This document shows positions 44,017 to 53,205 of a stretch of DNA of 64,000 bases, piece after piece. The notes under the pieces were generated by a model that saw only the letters and a program-made list of their open reading frames with translations, had not been told where the DNA came from and searched no databases. The stretch is taken from contig JAVHZZ010000006.1 of the NCBI GenBank assembly GCA_036250195.1, positions 156,538,224-156,602,223 on the forward strand, given 5' to 3'. The stretch comes from Mixophyes australis. Lineage: Eukaryota > Chordata > Amphibia > Anura > Limnodynastidae. Numbering within the stretch: the stretch's first letter is position 1; the number at the start of each line of letters is the position of its first letter. The position numbers and the translations under genes are program-made.

Positions 44017-44888
44017 AGGCGTTGTTTGAAGCGTCTCTCCCTCTCTTCAAGGGATAATTTAGAGCGTCCTACTTGCATTGGTTCGTCCACCGGCAGGATG
44101 GGATTTTGGAACTGGGGTGCTAGCCGTGGTATGAACCGTTTGCCAGGAGAGTGTTCCTGCGTGCGCTCTTGATAACGCAAATCCACCTTGATGCACATGG
44201 AGATGAGAGAATCTAACTCAGCCGGGAGTTCTCTGGAAATTAACTCATCCTTAATCCGGTCCACCAGACCTTGCCAAAAGGTTGCCACCAGTGCTTCGTT
44301 ATTCCATTTTAACTCGGAAGCCAGGGTTCGGAATTGAACTGCGTATTGCCCCACGGACAGGTCACCTTGGCGGAGGTTTAACAAGCTGGTAGCTGCAGAA
44401 GCAACTCTTCCGGGATCATCGAAGACTTTCCTGAAAGCTTCAATGAAAGAGTTGGAGTTATGAAGAAGTGGACCCCCTTGTTCCCATAAAGGTGAGGCCC
44501 AGGCAAGGGCTTGCCCACTGAGGAGGGAGATGAGAAAAGCTACTTTGGTGCGTTCCGAAGAAAAGGCCCCCGGGTTGCACTCAAATTGGATGGCACATTG
44601 GTTCAGAAAGCCCCTGCACTTCTTGGGGTCACCGTCAAACTTTTCGGGTGTCGGGATACGTACACCGGAGGCCGCTGTAGAGACCGTAACCACACTGGAA
44701 GCTGCGGATGCTGCAGAGGTTATGGCTGGTGTAGCGGGTGCAGCATTCTGAAATGTATCGAAGCGGGTAGCAATCCCTTGGACACATTGTAGAAGATGCG
44801 CTTGGGCTGCTTCTTGTTGCTCCACTCGTTGGGCCAAATGCAGAAGTAGGTCACGAGCAGACGGTTCACCAGACCCCTCCGTTGTCAT
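43944..44888 (-). CDS. gag: Gag of element B
   Basis: 314 residues. The start at 44888 is chosen because the ATG lies 13 bases after the LTR, as in elements A and D. N-terminal helix-forming stretch (residues 10-45), Ala/Thr/Ser-rich linker (about 48-75), capsid-like region with FDGDPKKCRGFLNQCAIQFE and LLSGQALAWASPLWEQ (about 80-150) and LRQGDLSVGQYAVQFRTLAS. A CCHC zinc knuckle C292-C295-H300-C305 sits at the end. It forms the particle and binds RNA. It overlaps pol by 73 bases and ends inside the frameshift hairpin. No frame damage. The capsid region aligns with that of sushi-type Gag and hence PEG10/RTL-type domesticated genes. Confidence 0.95.
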   Translation of the reverse strand: MTTEGSGEPSARDLLLHLAQRVEQQEAAQAHLLQCVQGIATRFDTFQNAAPATPAITSAASAASSVVTVSTAASGVRIPTPEKFDGDPKKCRGFLNQCAIQFECNPGAFSSERTKVAFLISLLSGQALAWASPLWEQGGPLLHNSNSFIEAFRKVFDDPGRVASAATSLLNLRQGDLSVGQYAVQFRTLASELKWNNEALVATFWQGLVDRIKDELISRELPAELDSLISMCIKVDLRYQERTQEHSPGKRFIPRLAPQFQNPILPVDEPMQVGRSKLSLEERERRFKQRLCLYCGDPGHLLRVCPKKPGNSSS

Positions 44889-44901
44889 GGCCAGAGTATA
44901 C
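44889..44901 (-). promoter_or_regulatory. self-priming PBS and leader of element B
   Basis: RNA-sense gt then atactctggc (44899-44890) directly follows the LTR. Its perfect ten-base complement gccagagtat lies in the 5' LTR at 45327-45318, where the TATA box places the RNA 5' end. No tRNA 3' end was needed to explain the site. Confidence 0.85.
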
Positions 44902-45559
44902 TGTCACGACTGTTAGTGGGTGTATGACTGGTAGAAGGTACCTGCTGTTGTTGGCGCAACTCAGAGGAAGGCGCGGAGTCTAACGTGCCCCTGGTATTCA
45001 CCAGGAACCCCCGCAAGGAAGTATGGACTCCGCTGCAGGGACACGCAGGTCGCGGTCCTTCCTAGAGTCCACAGCGAGATACAAGGGGGTGTCAGACAGG
45101 CCGGTTCAGCAACGTTCAGGTAGAGGAGGTACAAAAGGGAAATCCAGAAGAATGGTGAGGCAAGCCGAGTCGGTAATCTTCAGGGAGCGCGGTACAAAGG
45201 CAGAATCCAGATAGGGGTGGTCAAACGGTCCGGGTCAAAAGGGTCACAGGCAGCACGAGGAAGGTCAGGAACAATATAGCAACTGGTACACAGAAACGCT
45301 GGAGGCAGGAAGACCTGATACTCTGGCACTGACTAAAGGACAGGAAGGGGTTTAAATAATGAGAGGATCCAATCAGCTTCAGCGCTGAGCGCTGTCATAC
45401 CTGCCGCCGGGAATACATAGCGTCCCGTTGCCTAGCAACGGGGCGCGTCATACTGCGGGGGAAATAGATGGCAGGGGAATCCGGAAATGACGCGTCTGGT
45501 TGCCTAGCAACCAGACGCGCGATCACCCAGTCAGGCGGCCGTGCGGACGGCGCCTGACA
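44902..45559 (-). repeat. 5' LTR of element B
   Basis: 658 bp, apparently identical to the 3' LTR. It carries two X-box palindromes, an inverted CCAAT box (ccaatcag near 45370), a TATA box and the RNA start. Confidence 0.95.
45318..45358 (-). promoter_or_regulatory. TATA box and inferred RNA start of element B
   Basis: The minus strand tatttaaa begins at 45358. Thirty-one bases on, at 45327, begins gccagagtat, the self-primer. The spacing is that of a standard TATA-directed start and is the same in element D. Confidence 0.8.
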
Positions 45560-46150
45560 GGTGAACACCTTTCACTTGTTTAGACTCCGCGCCCCTAGCG
45601 AGAGTAACGCCAATCCCGGCTGAACTACTAGGATCTGGTTTTAACCCTACTGGTACGTGACAAGCAGGCCATTTGGAAACCCATGTACATACTTGCTTTG
45701 CAATACCTAAGCTGCCCACCCTCCAGTGTGTACTTTGAATGAGTGTTCAGCACAGCAGGAAACTTAGTCAGTGATCGCCGTAGAAGGTTACTTCCCAAAA
45801 ATGTGGAGAAAATGATGTTTATAAAAATGAACTACATCTTCCACGAGGAAGGCCTTTACCATCCAAGACATCCAAGCACTGACTGTTCTCTAATGGCAGA
45901 TTCAAGCGGTGATGAATTGATAGTCTGTGATGATGACGTACACACTGATGAGGGTGAGGATGAAGCTGAAGATGATGACGATAACATCTTTTTAAAACTT
46001 TCTATGTAAGTGTAGGGTGCAATCTACCCCCAAAGAGGAAAGGGACTTGTGGCATTTCCATATCACGTACCGTCTTGAAAGGCTGCTGTTTGGGCAATTT
46101 CTCCTTAAGGGTAGGGTGTCATAGACAGAGTGACCCCAAACTACCTTTGT

Positions 46151-46650
46151 CCATTTCTCTTAATATTGTACAGTCTATAACGGCTGAATTTTTTTGTATT
46201 TTATACAAGTGGAGGCGAGCCTAGAGAGACAGAAACCAAACTGGCTTTCTCCATGTCAATTAATATTGTACAGTCTATAACGGCTGAATATTTTTGTATT
46301 TTATACAAGTGGAGGGAAGCCTAGAGAGACAGAAAACAAACTGGCTTTCTCCATGTCAATTAATATTGTACAGTCTATAACGGCTGAATTTTTTTGTATT
46401 TTATACAAGTGGAGAGAAGCCTACAGAGACAGAAAACAAACTGGCTTTCTCCATGTCAATTAATATTGTACATTCTATAATGGCTGAATTTTTTTGTATT
46501 TTATACAAGTGGAGAGAAGCCTAGAGAGACAGAATCCAAACTGGCTTTCTCCATGTCAATGAATATTGTACAGTCTATAACGGCTGAATTTTTGGGTTTT
46601 GTAAACAAGTGGAGGGGGGCCTATAGAGACAGAAAGCAAACTGCCTTTTT
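46151..46650 (+). repeat. exact 100-bp tandem repeat in the hAT 3' region, five copies
   Basis: The start taatattgtacagtctataa recurs at 46161, 46261, 46361, 46461 and (as gaatattgta) 46561: period exactly 100. Each unit contains ggctgaat, ttttgtattttatacaagtg, gcctagagagacagaa and ctggctttctcc. Noncoding. Confidence 0.95.
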
Positions 46651-47040
46651 CCATTTCTTTACATATTTAACTATAAGTGTAGGGTGTAATATACATCCAA
46701 AGACGATGGCTGCATTGCCAATATGCATAGAGGGAGAGGAAGACAATCTGTTTTGTGTGTATAATAAATGAAGGCCTACCAACGAAGAATTAAACTGTTT
46801 TTTGGATGATTTATTACCTCTACAATTAGATTACTTATCTCTAAAACAGTTGGAGCACTAAATTGGGTTAGTTTAGGCCCAAAAACATTGATTTTCCAAC
46901 AAAATAGCAAAACAAAACCAAACAAAATCAAAACCAAAACACGCTATGGCGATTTTGCAAATCCAAAACCAAAACACGACGGTAATCCAGATCCAAAACC
47001 GAATCCAAAACCAAAACACGGGGGTCAGTGACCATCTCTA

Positions 47041-47240
47041 GTGCTAACCCTCTCAAATATATTGATGCTGACCCTGTCAAATGTATTGCTGCTGACCCTC
47101 TCCAATGTATTTGCTGTTGTCCCTCTGCAATGTATTGCTGCTGATTCTCTCCAATGCATTTTTGCTGACCCTCCCCAATGTATTTGCTGGTGACTCTCTT
47201 CATTGTATTGCTACTGACCATCTCCAATGTGTCACACATG
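47041..47240. repeat. 24-28-bp minisatellite, right part
   Basis: Continuation of the array at 33215-33414, with tctccaatgtattgctgctgac-type units starting from the 8-bp duplication of the hAT element. Confidence 0.85.
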
Positions 47241-47259
47241 CTGCCAATGAGTACCTACT

Positions 47260-47560
47260 TTTTGTATCTTCCATTTTCAAAGGAAAATGTAATTGATGTA
47301 GACATCTTCAATAAGGATGATGATAAGGGTGATGATTGCTTACCATTAAGGAAGATGACCCCTGTTATCCAAATGCCCATGATTCATTTGTTAATATCCC
47401 TATCTAATATCCAGTTAAAGAGGGAACAAACAAAATGTTAGGCTTTGTGGCGACCCAAACAAATTAAGCACTTAAGCCACAAAGGGGGCAGTGCTTGTTG
47501 CTAGATTGCTTGTTTTGTAAACCTCTGTGCATCTCCTTTCCAACATATGGGTGGGTGGCC
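47260..47560 (+). pseudogene. hAT-related fragment
   Basis: Text such as gatgataagggtgatgattg and the stretch 47445-47530 (acccaaacaaattaagcac, cttaagccacaaag, gtaaacctctgtgcatc) parallels 24505-24615 in the hAT relic. Together with the minisatellite this suggests an older non-autonomous hAT unit that hosted the 33415-47040 insertion. Confidence 0.5.
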
Positions 47561-50500
47561 CCAAGGATTATGCCATCTTGCACGATTTTGGCTCCTCAAC
47601 TTTTCCTCCAGGATCTCCTGAAGACTTGATTGTAGAACATTCTTGCACCAAAATTCCCTTTTTTTGGGGAACTTTTTGTAACTTATTGCATTGCCTAACT
47701 GCTTTCAGCATGTTGCTAGTGCTGTTAACTACCAACTGACTACAGGTTGGGTGATCAATATTCCAAATTCTGTCTCTTAATTTCTCAGAATGGGAACTTT
47801 CAAATTCAATTGCATTGCCTTGCAAGGACAGATGTTTAGCAAACAAATCTGCATTAATGTGAGTTATACGAACTTACTTTGTGGGAAGGCCAGCTATTGC
47901 CCAAACTAAACTGTCTGGTTTACATATTATTTACACTTCACTAATATAACATATATGTATTAGTTATAAATTCCATATTGATATACATGGCATATTTTAT
48001 ACATGACATATTTATGTATTTGCCAATATATACGAGTGACGAGTTCTCTTGTTTGATTCACAAAGGCAGCATTACTGCACATACTAATTTCTATTCAGCC
48101 AGATCTACTTTACTGATACCATAAAAAGCACTTATTGTAAAACAGGCTGTTTGAAAGCTCTACTCTTGGCCCCCAATGTATACTCTACCCAACAATAATT
48201 GCATAATAAATAAACATATGAAGGTGCGGGCCTTTGTCTATTTAGTTTTATCTATATCTAATATATTAATTCTACCACTGTCCATCCAAAGAATGCTGCC
48301 TGTTTCTGGAGCATAAGTGTCTATGATGGATGCTCTGTTACGTTCTTTCTTGATTATGAAGTAGATCAGAGAGTAGAGTATCAGAAAAGTAATCCCCTTG
48401 TTCCTCTGTGAAGCAATTATACAATTGCAAAAATGCATTGTTTCATAAGTCATTACTAATTCGATGTATCCTTCCACAGATTCAGTCTTTAAAAGTTAGT
48501 GAGTGGATCCTGTCTGTGAGTGACTTCTAAAACATTACTCTCTCTGATTATGACTTCATATACATCACACTCCTGTAAGATTTGGAAGCATTTTTATCTG
48601 GGACTCCAATTGCTCTTTGCAGTTCTGAATCATCTATTTCTACAGATTAGATCTTGCAGACCGAGCTTGGTCTATGATGGTGTCAACAAAGAATCCATGC
48701 TGTGTGAATTTAAATTCTCATTCCACAAGTCATCTTGTTATTCGATAAATGTAGTTCCTTCACTGGGGAAGCAAAATACGTCATACAACTTTGATAAAGC
48801 AAAGCTGTTTTTTTGGAGCCACGAATTCCTTTGTCAGAGTTATCTTTTTTTTGGCCACCATATTTTTTTTCTTTCCATGTAAAACATAATTTTAGCTGCA
48901 TCAAAGAGTAAATGCTCAATGCCAAAGAGTGACAGTTGCATAGTTTCAGATGTCTTTAATAAATACATTTTTGCCAAGTTGATTTCTAAAAGACATTATT
49001 CATGTTCCTTCTTTCCTGAATCGCACATCAGAAGATTAATGAAGGTACTTATGATCTCTAAAGTGCAAGGCTGCCAGATCAACAATTGTGTACCCTAGTC
49101 TAGGGAGTGTATCTTTTATTAAACTGCCATGTATTAGTGCCATATATTTGTGCCACTGCTCTGTCACTAATTTTAACCAGTCAGCTCACAGTTGACTTTA
49201 GTCAAAATTGTTGTAACTTGAGACAGTTGTGAAGAGATCATTAGAAAATAGACTGGGAACAACTGGAAATGGTTGTTAATGTTATAAATAGAAACATTGG
49301 AGAAAAACAGCTAAAAATTACATTATTTTACATATCTTTCACAATTTTTTAAACGTGGTGTAGAACCGACATCTATTCTGAGACAGAGACACAAAATACT
49401 TCATATGGCTCCTTACTTCCCTCTGATAAAATAACAGGTTGTAATGAAAAGCGTCAGGGTGATATCTAACATATCCTATCGGAATGCTGGTCAAGTGATT
49501 TTTACTTGCACTAAATACATTTGCAAGCGGTTGAATTCAAGGCAGCAGTCTACTCTTTGCCATAGGAGGATCGCTCCAGTATACATAAGTTGCATCTACA
49601 TCAGATCACACCAGTGTCTATCTAAGTGGCTCTCAGCCACAGGGATCGGAACTCCTATTTGGTGTAAGGCAGATGGCATACCACAATCAAGTGCCGTAGC
49701 TCACATATTCTATAGACGGACAATTATCAGATCTGAGAGGCTGAAAACACACTGAACAGGTGTCGGAGTGTTTCGTTTAGACACAGACATCCATTAATGT
49801 TTGTTATCTATATCTATCTTGGGAAAGCTGTCAGCTGGACAGATGAGCACATTGACACTTTATATGCTTGATCTAACTTCTGTTTGAAGTACCAGTCATT
49901 AACAGTTACCGATTGTTTATGCTCCTTGTCCAAATGGATCAATTTCTGAATGTTAGAATTGGAATACTGAACTAATTCTCAAGCATCAGTTTAAATGGCT
50001 TCACTTTAAGGAAAATGAATAACAACCTCACTGCCACATGATCAATATACAATACACAATATACATATTTACAATGAGCTACAATGTCCCCTTATCCACA
50101 TGTAATTAGACACTGCAGTTGTAGTCTGTTGAGCTGGGGAACAAAAGCAAGGGCTATAAAAAGTACTTGCTATAATATACATTATGTGAAAAATAAGAAA
50201 CAGGATGGTTAGTTTTATCCCACTCGTTTCGTCACAGCAAAACTATTAATACATTCAAAAATTGGATAAGCATATGTGGATTTCATTATAGTTCCGCAGA
50301 GGTAGACGGTAGAAGTGTGTTTTAAGAAATATATTTATATAATATGCTCAACTGTAATCTTTTGTTCACAAGCTCCAAATTAAAAGGATCAGCGGCTGTC
50401 CTTCCTAATATATCCTAGCTGTCAGCATGTTTATTCAAAACTACATACACCACAACAACTTAAAGGTATTCATTTTCCAACAGAAAAATCCAAAAAGTCT

Positions 50501-52316
50501 CTCTTTTTCAACCAAAATCTCTAAAATTAAAATTAACAATGCTTGCCAATTAAGGTAATCAGAATTGCTATCATAGTGAATATGAAATTGTCTGTAAAGC
50601 TCATTTAGCACAGATGCAGTTTAATTTCTATTTAACATTGAACAATGTATTTCTCTTCATGGATCATAACTGAACATTTAAATTGTGGTGTTATCTAGAC
50701 CTTCAAATAATATATTTAATTTCAGTCAACATAATAATTTCCATTTTTAATGATATTTTCCTTTAAGCATTCTAGACTATGGCTTTTTATGCCACCAATG
50801 CGTTAATGGGCCTGTCCACGTACCATATGATCAATATTCTATAAGGTTAGTTGATAGAAGCCTGTATTATTCCATTGTAATTGTTTATTCTTTAATATTA
50901 CCATAGAAATGTCACTGTTCTGACAAGGACAGGGCATCAAGGTCAATATGGATTGTTGCCAGTAAATCAGATAATGTGGCAATTACAGAACACTAATCTG
51001 CAGGAAGCTAGTTGCTACTTACTGCCAGCTGTTCTCAGCCAGGTCCTCGGGAGACAGATGCTAACAATATGTACTGACGAAATACTTTCTGTGTGATAAG
51101 ATGGGTCTACAGCTACCCATCTGTCACAAAGGATAAAGGTCTGTAGCGGGTCACTAAGTATTTGGAGAGACACCATAGTTATTCCCACTTTGCGCATATA
51201 AAGACTCTGTTGATTTGTTTGCTTATAGCACATGGATTTCATAATATGGTTCTGAACAAAGAGTTAATGGACTAAAACTCCGGGTTCTTAAATATAACCA
51301 AGTGGGCTGCATGTGCCTTATATGAACTAAAAAATATCTGCTATACTATAACCTGGCCAGTTGTCCCTTCCCTCAGTGAGGACAAGAAGACTAGAGCAGC
51401 TGGAGACCCTTTCACATCATAAATACATGGAAGGGGTTAAAACAGGGAGCTGCTATTCATCATCTTGGACAAAGGCCAGCAGTCACCAGTTTCCTTCTCT
51501 ATTGTTCTACCTAGGCTTGTGTCAGACTTCTGGGCACCAAACCAGTAGGAGGGAAGCCCACGTGAGAATGATATCTCTCCAATCCCACCACCAACCCCTA
51601 AAGATTTATGAGCCAATGGCATCCTGTTTGAACTTGAGATAACCTTGTAGGGTGGGATCTAATCTGTGGGAATTTTTAACTGTTTAAAAGAACCTTGCAA
51701 GGGAACCCAGGTGTGTTTGAGGATCATATGAGCTTAGTGTATGAGTTCCATCTCCTACCAGCTCCATCATGAGACCTGCCCACAATTATGTGTCTGAGTC
51801 ACAGCAGGTGCAGAACATTCTGATCTGGAAAAGTCATCACTCCATCAGGAGTTACTCGAGAGTATGTATAGTTAGTGGGTCTACATTAGTAGGGGGACTA
51901 GGGTGCAGACCTCTACCACATCAGTAGAGAGCTAGGGCTGAGCATCCGGGACTAGGAAGTTATGGAAACATAGTCTACAGCCTGGCAGGAGGGATCCAGA
52001 GAACACATAATCTTCATTGCTGAGTCAACAGTTTCAGCAATGTACAGCTTGGTGGGATGAGAATATACAATTCTATTGAAAGTATTGGAATTACTTGGCC
52101 AGAGAACTTTCTATAACTTGGACCAGCCATAGAAATCCTGTTCTAAACATATAGCGGTCGTTATTATATTAACTTGAGATGGGGTGGGGGGCTTTAGGAT
52201 GTTGGTGATTGTTTTGGAGGTTATTTAAGTAAACTGTTTTTATTATAGTTATTGTTAAAGTGATTATTATGGAAACTATTATATACTGTAAAATAACGGA
52301 TTCATTTCTATTCTTA
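47560..52316. other. no gene; old hAT-related fragment at 49085-49330
   Basis: AT-rich DNA, apparently single-copy within the window. Only 49085-49330 is recognisable: tttgtgccactgctctgtca, ctaattttaacc and agagatcattagaaaata match 54690-54790 in order. No open frame over about 120 residues, and none with motifs. Confidence 0.55.
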
Positions 52317-52491
52317 GGGGTATATTTACTAAACTGAGTGTTTGAAAAAGTGGAGATGTTGCCTATAGCAACCAATCAGATTCTAGCTGTCATTTTGTAG
52401 AATGCACTAAATAAATGACAGCTAGAATCTGATTGGTTGCTATAGGCAACATCTCCACTTTTTCAAACCCGCAGTTTAGTAAATATACCCC
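52317..52491. mobile_element. near-perfect palindromic MITE with TTA duplication (Harbinger-type)
   Basis: ggggtatatttactaaactg at the left and its inverse at the right end, with TTA on both sides (52314-52316, 52492-52494). The arms of about 78 bases include gcctatagcaaccaatcaga and ctagctgtcattt and differ at very few positions. TTA targets fit PIF/Harbinger. The close match of the arms suggests fairly recent movement. Confidence 0.88.
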
Positions 52492-52499
52492 TTAATCTT

Positions 52500-53205
52500 T
52501 AAGTACAGCTGAACCCAAAGTGTGACAGTTTCCTATCTGCAGCATTAAACTTCTCTCTGACTTTCCACTACAACAATGTTAAAAAGTAGAGGTCAATTAA
52601 ACATTCACACAATTACATCATTAAGGGTAAGTTATGAAATGCAAATTTGTAGACCAGCAACTTTTATTTAAAGTTTGTGCTCAAGAGCACCTACTTGTCT
52701 TTCTGATACATTTTACCATGCATGCCCACTTTACAGTCTTTAGAATTGTATTAATTTAAGATGTCAATGGTTTTCAGTACACTATTCCATGGGTTTTTAA
52801 TCCCTTTATGACTTTATATTTTAGCAACACATATTTGTTATGTTTATGTTCAACTGCATTTGAACAAGTATAAAAATGAATTTTATATGATCCCTTCCTT
52901 TGATAGATAGGACTTGTTTGTTAAAGGGACTCTATTTACTTATGTTGTATAAAGAAAAGTAAGTGTGAAAACACAGTCTGTTTTTAAGTTGTATGTCTTG
53001 ATAAGGAGCTTTCTTTGGGAGACAGGGGCAAAGTGCAAATATGCAGTCATGCAATGCATTTTTTTTATGAGCAAATTAAAGTACATAGGCGTACAACCAC
53101 ATTTCACTTCTTTGACCTGTAGTGGCTACTGGTTGTTATTAATGATATTATAGTTTACTATTATATATACTAGTATAGACATCTGACCTAGTATTTAGTG
53201 GCTAA
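52500..53205. other. no recognised feature
   Basis: AT-rich noncoding DNA; nothing seen beyond short chance open frames. Confidence 0.55.

Larger units (their letters stand above)
40006..45559 (-). mobile_element. intact Ty3/gypsy chromovirus, element B (5,554 bp)
   Basis: The two 658-bp LTRs appear identical base for base. Perfect ggtga target duplication. Gag and pol frames have no internal stop. All expected signals are present in order on the minus strand: TATA box, RNA start, self-primed PBS, gag, -1 frameshift signal, pol with protease, RT, RNase H, integrase and chromodomain, and polypurine tract. It matches the Tf1/sushi group of vertebrate chromoviruses (sushi-ichi type), the lineage from which mammalian PEG10 was domesticated. 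Nothing visible prevents activity. Confidence 0.95.
36787..45662 (+). mobile_element. Ty3/gypsy element A, internally deleted, interrupted by element B
   Basis: LTRs of 769 bp flank it; agcag is duplicated at 36782-36786 and 45663-45667. The internal region is only about 1.8 kb, because a deletion joins mid-gag to the integrase zinc region and removes the zinc knuckle, protease, RT and RNase H. It sits in the hATC domain of the hAT transposase. By eye I count roughly 15-20 differences between its two LTRs, about 2%. It could move only with proteins supplied by another element. Confidence 0.93.
39335..45662 (+). repeat. 3' LTR of element A, split by element B
   Basis: The LTR occupies 39335-40005 and 45565-45662 (671 + 98 = 769 bases, equal to the 5' LTR). 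ggtga at 40001-40005 is repeated at 45560-45564 as the duplication made by B. Confidence 0.95.
34083..46006 (+). pseudogene. hAT transposase, disabled and split by gypsy A
   Basis: The start at 34083 (MDSKQSTYDQNEQ) is preferred because the copy at 61019 begins in parallel. Order of parts: conserved N-terminal motif MPFYTRSGKERMR (34309), acidic stretch (34590-34690), BED zinc finger with YVWNYFYPNPDN, CSICQ and RHLTRVH (34779-34920), Ser/Thr-rich linker, catalytic RNase-H-like core (35250-36600, including HTADNLLRKL, VISDNAN, VTRWKSTLY and VLDPRFK), then the hATC dimerisation domain. That domain runs from 36650, is cut at 36786, and resumes at 45668 with VFSTAGNLVSDRRRRLLP and an acidic tail. 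Disabling changes: stops at 35239, about 35482, 35794 and one just before VFSTAGN, plus frameshifts near the A-run at 34230, the G-run at 36115 and about 36590. In a live element it cuts and pastes the transposon. Confidence 0.9.
33415..47040 (+). mobile_element. complete hAT transposon (13.6 kb with nested inserts)
   Basis: The left terminus tagagatgggcgg and the right terminus (read inward) tagagatggtcac are the terminal inverted repeats. gtgctaac is duplicated perfectly at 33407-33414 and 47041-47048. The element contains one transposase gene (34083-46006), tandem repeats at both subterminal regions, and the gypsy A/B insertion 36787-45662. Without the gypsy DNA the transposon is about 4.75 kb. 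It is inactive because its transposase is broken. Confidence 0.93.

Noticed and set aside
41260..44792. Plus-strand open frames inside element B
   Set aside because: Antisense shadows of gag and pol; no motifs, and they share the coding constraints of the minus strand.
40127..45214. Identical 63-residue plus-strand frames in the two B LTRs
   Set aside because: They are identical only because the LTRs are identical; no start context, and they lie in the antisense of the promoter region.
46151..46650. Regular 100-bp repeats considered as a CRISPR-like array
   Set aside because: Units are contiguous copies without unique spacers, inside the 3' part of a eukaryotic hAT transposon.
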